DNA of 9,384 nt, from NCBI GenBank assembly GCA_037446075.1, contig JBBIJH010000099.1:1-9384 (forward strand), read 5' to 3'. Made by a program: the position numbers and the translations under genes. Positions within the stretch are counted from its first letter, which is position 1. Each line of letters opens with the position of its first letter. The notes under the pieces were generated by a model, which ran no database searches, was not told the origin of the DNA, and worked only from the letters and a program-made list of their open reading frames with translations. This document shows positions 6,108-9,384 of the stretch, one piece after another. This DNA is from JBBIJH01 sp037446075. GTDB lineage: Bacteria; Bacteroidota; Ignavibacteria; UBA10030; JAHEZR01.

Positions 6108-8171
6108 GTGAAACGTCTCTGGCGCGATGTGGAAGCAAAAGGGTTAAATGAGTTTAATCTGCTCGTCTATCGTTCGAATATCCTGGGCCGCGACCCATCC
6201 GTCACCAACTGGGCGGGTGGCAATACCTCGGCGAAGATCGCTGAGAGAGATTTCAGAGGAGAAGAAACCACCGTCCTTCGGGTCAAGGGAAGTGGAACGG
6301 ACCTGGCGACGATTACTCGCGCCGGGTTTCCAGGCCTTCGACTCGATGACATCAACCTCCTTTGGGACAGGAAAGCGATGCCGGACGAAGAGATGGTGGA
6401 GTATCTTGCACATTGTCTTGTCGACTTGAATGCCAAGCGCCCCTCGATCGATACCCTCATCCACGCTTTCATTCCCCACAAACACATCGACCACATGCAT
6501 CCCGACGCGGTGATCGCACTCTGTACCGCAAAGCACGGCAAGCAGATCATGGAGGAAATCTATGGGGAAGATGCCGCATGGGTGGATTGGCTGAGACCAG
6601 GATTTGCTCTGGCCAAGATCTGTGGCGAGCTGACGCGGGGCAACTCGGAGCTACAGGCGATTCTGCTTGGGAAACATGGACTGATCACGTGGGGGAATAC
6701 CGCCAAGGAATGCTATTATAATACGATTGCGGTGATCGAGCGGGCGCAGAAGTATATTGAAGAACATGAGAGGAAGAAGAAAGCCTTTGGAGGGGTGAAA
6801 TACCGGGAACTCTCAAGAAAAGAGCGGATCTCACTTGCTGGAGAGGTGCTGCCATTCCTTCGGGGCTTGGTGAGTAAACAAAAACGAATGCTTCTGCACT
6901 ACGATGAGGCCCCCGATGTGCTCGAGTTTGTGAATTCAGTCGATGGGAAAAGACTCTCGCAGAAGGGTGCCGCTTGTCCAGACCATCTCGTGAGCACGAA
7001 GCTTTACCCGATGTTCGTCGATGTCGCGCCTGCCGACATATCGGTGGAGAATCTCAGACGAGCGTTGGTGAAAGAGACCGAGAAGTATGTGAAAGGCTAT
7101 GAAAGCTACTTCAATGCAAACCGAAACTCACAGGATGTCATCGACGACCCCTATCCTCGGATCATCCTCATCCCTGGTCTCGGGATGGTCTCGACAGGCA
7201 AAGAGAAGCGGATGGCAAAGATCTCGAGCGACATCTACCACCGCTCGATCGCAGTCATACGCGGTGCAACGGCCATTGATTCCTATGTGTCAATGACGCC
7301 GGCGGAAGCGTTTAGCGTGGAATACTGGCCGCTGGAGAGGTACAAGCTGACGCTTCAGCCCAAAGAAAAAGAGCTATCCCGTCGCGTCGCATTGATCACG
7401 GGAGCCGCGAGCGGAATCGGGAGGGCGATCGCTCACCGTTTCGCTGAGGAGGGTGCTCACGTCGTCATCACCGATATCAATGCGCAGGGCGCGCAGCAGG
7501 TTGCAGACGAACTTCAGAAGGCACATGGGGAGGGGAAAGCCGTCGCGATTGGAATGGATGTAACTGATGAGCATAACGTCATGAACGCTTTCCACGAAGC
7601 CGTTCTGACGTACGGAGGCATCGACATTGTTGTCTCAAACGCCGGCATCTCAGCCGCGAGCCCGATCGAGGAGACGAGCGTTGAGGCTTGGGATCGACAG
7701 ATGGATGTACTGGGGAAGGGCTACTTCCTTGTCGCGCGCGAAGGTTTTCGAGTTATGAAAAACCAGCACATCGGCGGCACGATCATCTTCATCGCATCAA
7801 AGAACGCTCTCGCGAGCGGAAAGAACGCCAGCGCCTACAGCGCTGCGAAGGCGGCAGAGCTTCACCTCGCACGATGTCTTGCAGAAGAGGGTGGCGCACT
7901 TGGAATTCGCGTCAACACAATTTGTCCCGATGCCGTCATTCGGGGTTCGTCGATCTGGAGCGGGAAGTGGAGAGCAGAGCGGGCTCAGGCGTACGGTATC
8001 CGTCCGGACCAGATCGAAGAATACTACCGCAATCGCACCATTCTGAAAGTGAGTGTCTTCCCGGAAGACGTCGCAGAGGCAGCGCTGTTCTTTGCATCGG
8101 ACCGTTCCTCGAAAACCACAGGCGCAATGCTCACCGTCGACGGCGGCGTCTCGGCAGCATTTGCTCGATAA
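6108..8171 (+). CDS. rhaEW: Bifunctional L-rhamnulose-1-phosphate aldolase / L-lactaldehyde dehydrogenase (RhaEW type)
   Basis: This 687-residue cytoplasmic fusion splits L-rhamnulose-1-phosphate into dihydroxyacetone phosphate and L-lactaldehyde, then oxidises the lactaldehyde to L-lactate with NAD. The class II aldolase domain (about 1-420) carries GGNTSAK (37-43), VKGSGTDL (59-66), the metal-site region around H129 and H131 in HIDHMHPDAV, and GKHGLITWG (188-196). The short-chain dehydrogenase domain (about 424-687) carries TGAASGIG (431-438), D456, which suggests NAD preference, NAG (511-513), S564, and Y577 with K581 in YSAAK. The usual catalytic Asn before the GYF segment is not seen; L535 is close to that place. 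GTG 6108 is chosen because of the strong ribosome site, the family length, and because homologues begin near this KRLW segment. It is the first gene of the rightward operon, 16 bases before the DUF4432 gene. Family assignment is firm; exact substrate is known from family only. Confidence 0.92.
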   Translation: MKRLWRDVEAKGLNEFNLLVYRSNILGRDPSVTNWAGGNTSAKIAERDFRGEETTVLRVKGSGTDLATITRAGFPGLRLDDINLLWDRKAMPDEEMVEYLAHCLVDLNAKRPSIDTLIHAFIPHKHIDHMHPDAVIALCTAKHGKQIMEEIYGEDAAWVDWLRPGFALAKICGELTRGNSELQAILLGKHGLITWGNTAKECYYNTIAVIERAQKYIEEHERKKKAFGGVKYRELSRKERISLAGEVLPFLRGLVSKQKRMLLHYDEAPDVLEFVNSVDGKRLSQKGAACPDHLVSTKLYPMFVDVAPADISVENLRRALVKETEKYVKGYESYFNANRNSQDVIDDPYPRIILIPGLGMVSTGKEKRMAKISSDIYHRSIAVIRGATAIDSYVSMTPAEAFSVEYWPLERYKLTLQPKEKELSRRVALITGAASGIGRAIAHRFAEEGAHVVITDINAQGAQQVADELQKAHGEGKAVAIGMDVTDEHNVMNAFHEAVLTYGGIDIVVSNAGISAASPIEETSVEAWDRQMDVLGKGYFLVAREGFRVMKNQHIGGTIIFIASKNALASGKNASAYSAAKAAELHLARCLAEEGGALGIRVNTICPDAVIRGSSIWSGKWRAERAQAYGIRPDQIEEYYRNRTILKVSVFPEDVAEAALFFASDRSSKTTGAMLTVDGGVSAAFAR

Positions 8172-8187
8172 TCTGTCTTTCTTCTCT

Positions 8188-9264
8188 ATGCCTACACTCT
8201 ACGGTGCATCATACACACGTGCGGAATTCCTCAAGCGAGTTGGAAATGTCGCACAGGTTGGTGGCGTCACTCTTTGCACACTTCAAGATGGTCCTGAGGC
8301 TGGAGTACGGGCAGCTGAGTTCCGTACTGGATCGGGATTAAGCTTCGTCGTCCTCCTCGATCGAGGGATGGACATCTCGCGTGCGGAATACAGCGGTGCT
8401 TCTCTTGCTTGGCGCTCGGCGGCGGGAGATGTACACCCAAGTTTCTATGAACCAGAGGGACTCGGCTGGCTCCGGACGTTTGAGGGCGGACTCGTAACGA
8501 CGTGTGGACTCACTTACCTCGGAGCCCCCTGCGTTGACGAAGGGAAGGAACTTGGACTTCACGGCCGCATCTCCCACATTCCTGCCCGAAGCGTGGCATC
8601 CGGAGGGGAATGGAGGGGAGATGAGTACACGATGTATGTGGAAGGGGAGATGAGGGAATCGGTGGTGTTTGGGGAGAATGTTCTTCTGAGAAGGAGAATA
8701 GAAGCAAAGTTAGGCGATTCACGATTTACGATTCACGATGCAGTGGGGAACGAAGGATACCGGAGTTCGCCGCTGATGATTCTCTACCATATCAATGTCG
8801 GATTTCCCGTCGTGGATGATGGATCGGAACTCATCTACTCCGCGAGGGAAAGCACGCCGCGAGACGACGTGGCAAAGCCAGGTTTTGAAGAGCTGGCGAG
8901 ATTCTCTTCCCCGGTCCCCAGCTACAAAGAGCAGGTGTTCTTCCATGACCTGAACGTCGACGAAGAGGGCTACGTTCATGCCGCGATCGTTAATCGAAAG
9001 TTTCCGGGTGGTGGACTGGGTGTCTATGTGAGATACCGGAAGTCAGAGCTTCATCGTTTCATCGAGTGGAAGATGATGGGCGAAGGGACGTACGTGGCGG
9101 GAATGGAGCCGGCGAACTGCTTAGTGCAGGGGCGTGCCAAGGAACGGGAGCGAGGGACGCTGCAGTTCATAGAGCCGGGGGAGCTGAGGGAGTTTCGTGT
9201 TGATATCGGTGTTATCGCAATAATTGAGGAAATCAGTAGATTTGAGAGCAAGGTCAAAAGGTGA
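8188..9264 (+). CDS. DUF4432 family protein, aldose-1-epimerase-like fold, candidate sugar mutarotase
   Basis: This 358-residue protein fits DUF4432, a family with the galactose-mutarotase fold often found beside sugar catabolism genes. Landmarks are LLDRGMDISRAEYSG (56-70), EGGLVTTCGLTYLGAP (99-114), LGLHGRISHIPA (122-133), ILYHINVGFPVVDD (198-211) and GMEPANC (305-311). H125 and H201 are candidates for active-site histidines by analogy to aldose epimerases. The start at ATG 8188 is chosen because MPTLYGASYTRAEFLKRVGN-like N-termini are normal for the family and it begins 16 bases after the rhaEW stop; a longer reading from 8053 would lie largely inside rhaEW. No clear Shine-Dalgarno site precedes it, so translation may be coupled to rhaEW. 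The operon suggests a role in interconverting anomers of L-rhamnose or a related sugar, but this is inference. Residues about 138-185 are encoded by DNA of unusual composition, described separately. Confidence 0.88.
   Translation: MPTLYGASYTRAEFLKRVGNVAQVGGVTLCTLQDGPEAGVRAAEFRTGSGLSFVVLLDRGMDISRAEYSGASLAWRSAAGDVHPSFYEPEGLGWLRTFEGGLVTTCGLTYLGAPCVDEGKELGLHGRISHIPARSVASGGEWRGDEYTMYVEGEMRESVVFGENVLLRRRIEAKLGDSRFTIHDAVGNEGYRSSPLMILYHINVGFPVVDDGSELIYSARESTPRDDVAKPGFEELARFSSPVPSYKEQVFFHDLNVDEEGYVHAAIVNRKFPGGGLGVYVRYRKSELHRFIEWKMMGEGTYVAGMEPANCLVQGRAKERERGTLQFIEPGELREFRVDIGVIAIIEEISRFESKVKR
8612..8654 (+). repeat. Purine-rich segment with a 12-base direct repeat inside the DUF4432 gene
   Basis: AGGGGAGATGAG occurs at 8614-8625 and again at 8643-8654, 29 bases apart and so in different reading frames. 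The surrounding bases (about 8600-8708) are very purine rich and contain runs of four G. Because the copies are out of frame, the repeat is at the DNA level and not a protein repeat. Confidence 0.6.
8714..8740 (+). repeat. Heptamer tandem repeat (ACGATTY) inside the DUF4432 gene
   Basis: Almost four copies of a 7-base unit run through this stretch: GCGATTC, ACGATTT, ACGATTC and ACGATG. It encodes the GDSRFTIHDA segment (residues 176-185), which in relatives is a normal strand of the fold (lG...i.i.D.v.N). The reading frame and the conserved D184 survive. The unit is not a multiple of three, so slippage would break the gene. Confidence 0.7.
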
Positions 9265-9384
9265 TCTCCACTTGAGTTAATCTGTCCGGAGTATGATGGA
9301 GTCCTTCTGGGCTTGCAAGAAGCCGCCACGCCCGCTTGGGGGGACGAGAGATGAAGAGATAATCCATGTCAGAATTTGGCAACC
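9265..9384. other. Spacer after the DUF4432 gene, no terminator seen
   Basis: I see no convincing terminator here. A short hairpin GGCTT-GCAAG-AAGCC at 9310-9324 is not followed by a T run. An ATG-started frame from 9293 stays open to the window edge but its start (MMESFWACKKPP) resembles nothing I recognise. The lack of a terminator is compatible with the rightward operon continuing beyond the window. Confidence 0.4.
9366..9384 (+). CDS. Possible start of the next gene in the rightward operon
   Basis: ATG at 9366 opens a frame reading MSEFGN to the window edge. A weak purine-rich stretch (GATGAAGAGA, 9350-9359) lies upstream. Six codons cannot identify a product, and the frame from 9293 is an alternative. 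A rhamnose isomerase or rhamnulokinase would make sense here, but nothing in these bases shows it. Confidence 0.25.

Noticed and set aside
7688..8341. Plus-strand frame of 217 codons overlapping rhaEW and the DUF4432 gene
   Set aside because: Its Arg/Ser-rich composition without motifs is an out-of-frame reading of two firm genes.
8600..8660. G-quadruplex-forming element in the purine-rich part of the DUF4432 gene
   Set aside because: The G runs are separated by irregular loops, some very long, and lie in coding sequence; there is no regulatory context to support a function.
9310..9324. Hairpin GGCTT-GCAAG-AAGCC as a terminator after the DUF4432 gene
   Set aside because: The stem is only five pairs and there is no T run after it.

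Overview
The window is a bacterial carbohydrate-use locus of about 52-54% GC (estimated by eye). It is made of two divergent transcription units that share one control region at about 5873-6107. The rightward unit carries a fused L-rhamnulose-1-phosphate aldolase/lactaldehyde dehydrogenase (RhaEW type), so the likely substrate is L-rhamnose or a rhamnose-containing glycoside. I see no rRNA, tRNA, CRISPR array, transposase or integrase, and nothing that suggests recent mobility. The organism cannot be fixed. Several genes have clear Shine-Dalgarno sites and others have none, and the fused RhaEW, the DUF4434 protein and the GH106-like enzyme all fit an uncultured Gram-negative-type bacterium, perhaps in or near the Bacteroidota/FCB group. 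That placement is a low-confidence inference.

Leftward unit (minus strand, 5872 down to past base 1), in order of transcription: a MalF/UgpA-type permease; a MalG-type permease with an unusual insert of about 46 residues after its first membrane helix; an extracellular sugar-binding protein with an unusual C-terminal membrane helix; a DUF4434 putative glycoside hydrolase; and a GH106-like (alpha-L-rhamnosidase-like) glycoside hydrolase whose 3' end lies outside the window. Gaps are 12, 18, -1 and 8 bases, so this is one operon. No transporter ATPase gene is present. Neither hydrolase has a signal peptide, so both should act on imported oligosaccharide in the cytoplasm.

Rightward unit (plus strand, 6108 to 9264 and probably beyond): rhaEW, starting at a GTG with a strong ribosome binding site, then 16 bases later a DUF4432 protein of the aldose-1-epimerase-like fold. 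About 120 bases follow, with a possible next gene starting just before the window edge. Rhamnose isomerase, rhamnulokinase and a regulator would be expected for a complete pathway but are not in the window.

Working model (inference): a rhamnoside is captured by a membrane-tethered binding protein and imported by the two permeases with an ATPase encoded elsewhere. It is cut inside the cell by the GH106-like enzyme with help from the DUF4434 protein. The released L-rhamnose is processed by mutarotation (possibly DUF4432), then isomerised and phosphorylated by enzymes not seen here, and finally split by RhaEW, which also oxidises the L-lactaldehyde. The most notable points are the two architectural oddities of the transporter, the cytoplasmic GH106-like/DUF4434 pair, and a shared control region with a strong leftward promoter and inverted candidate operator half-sites.
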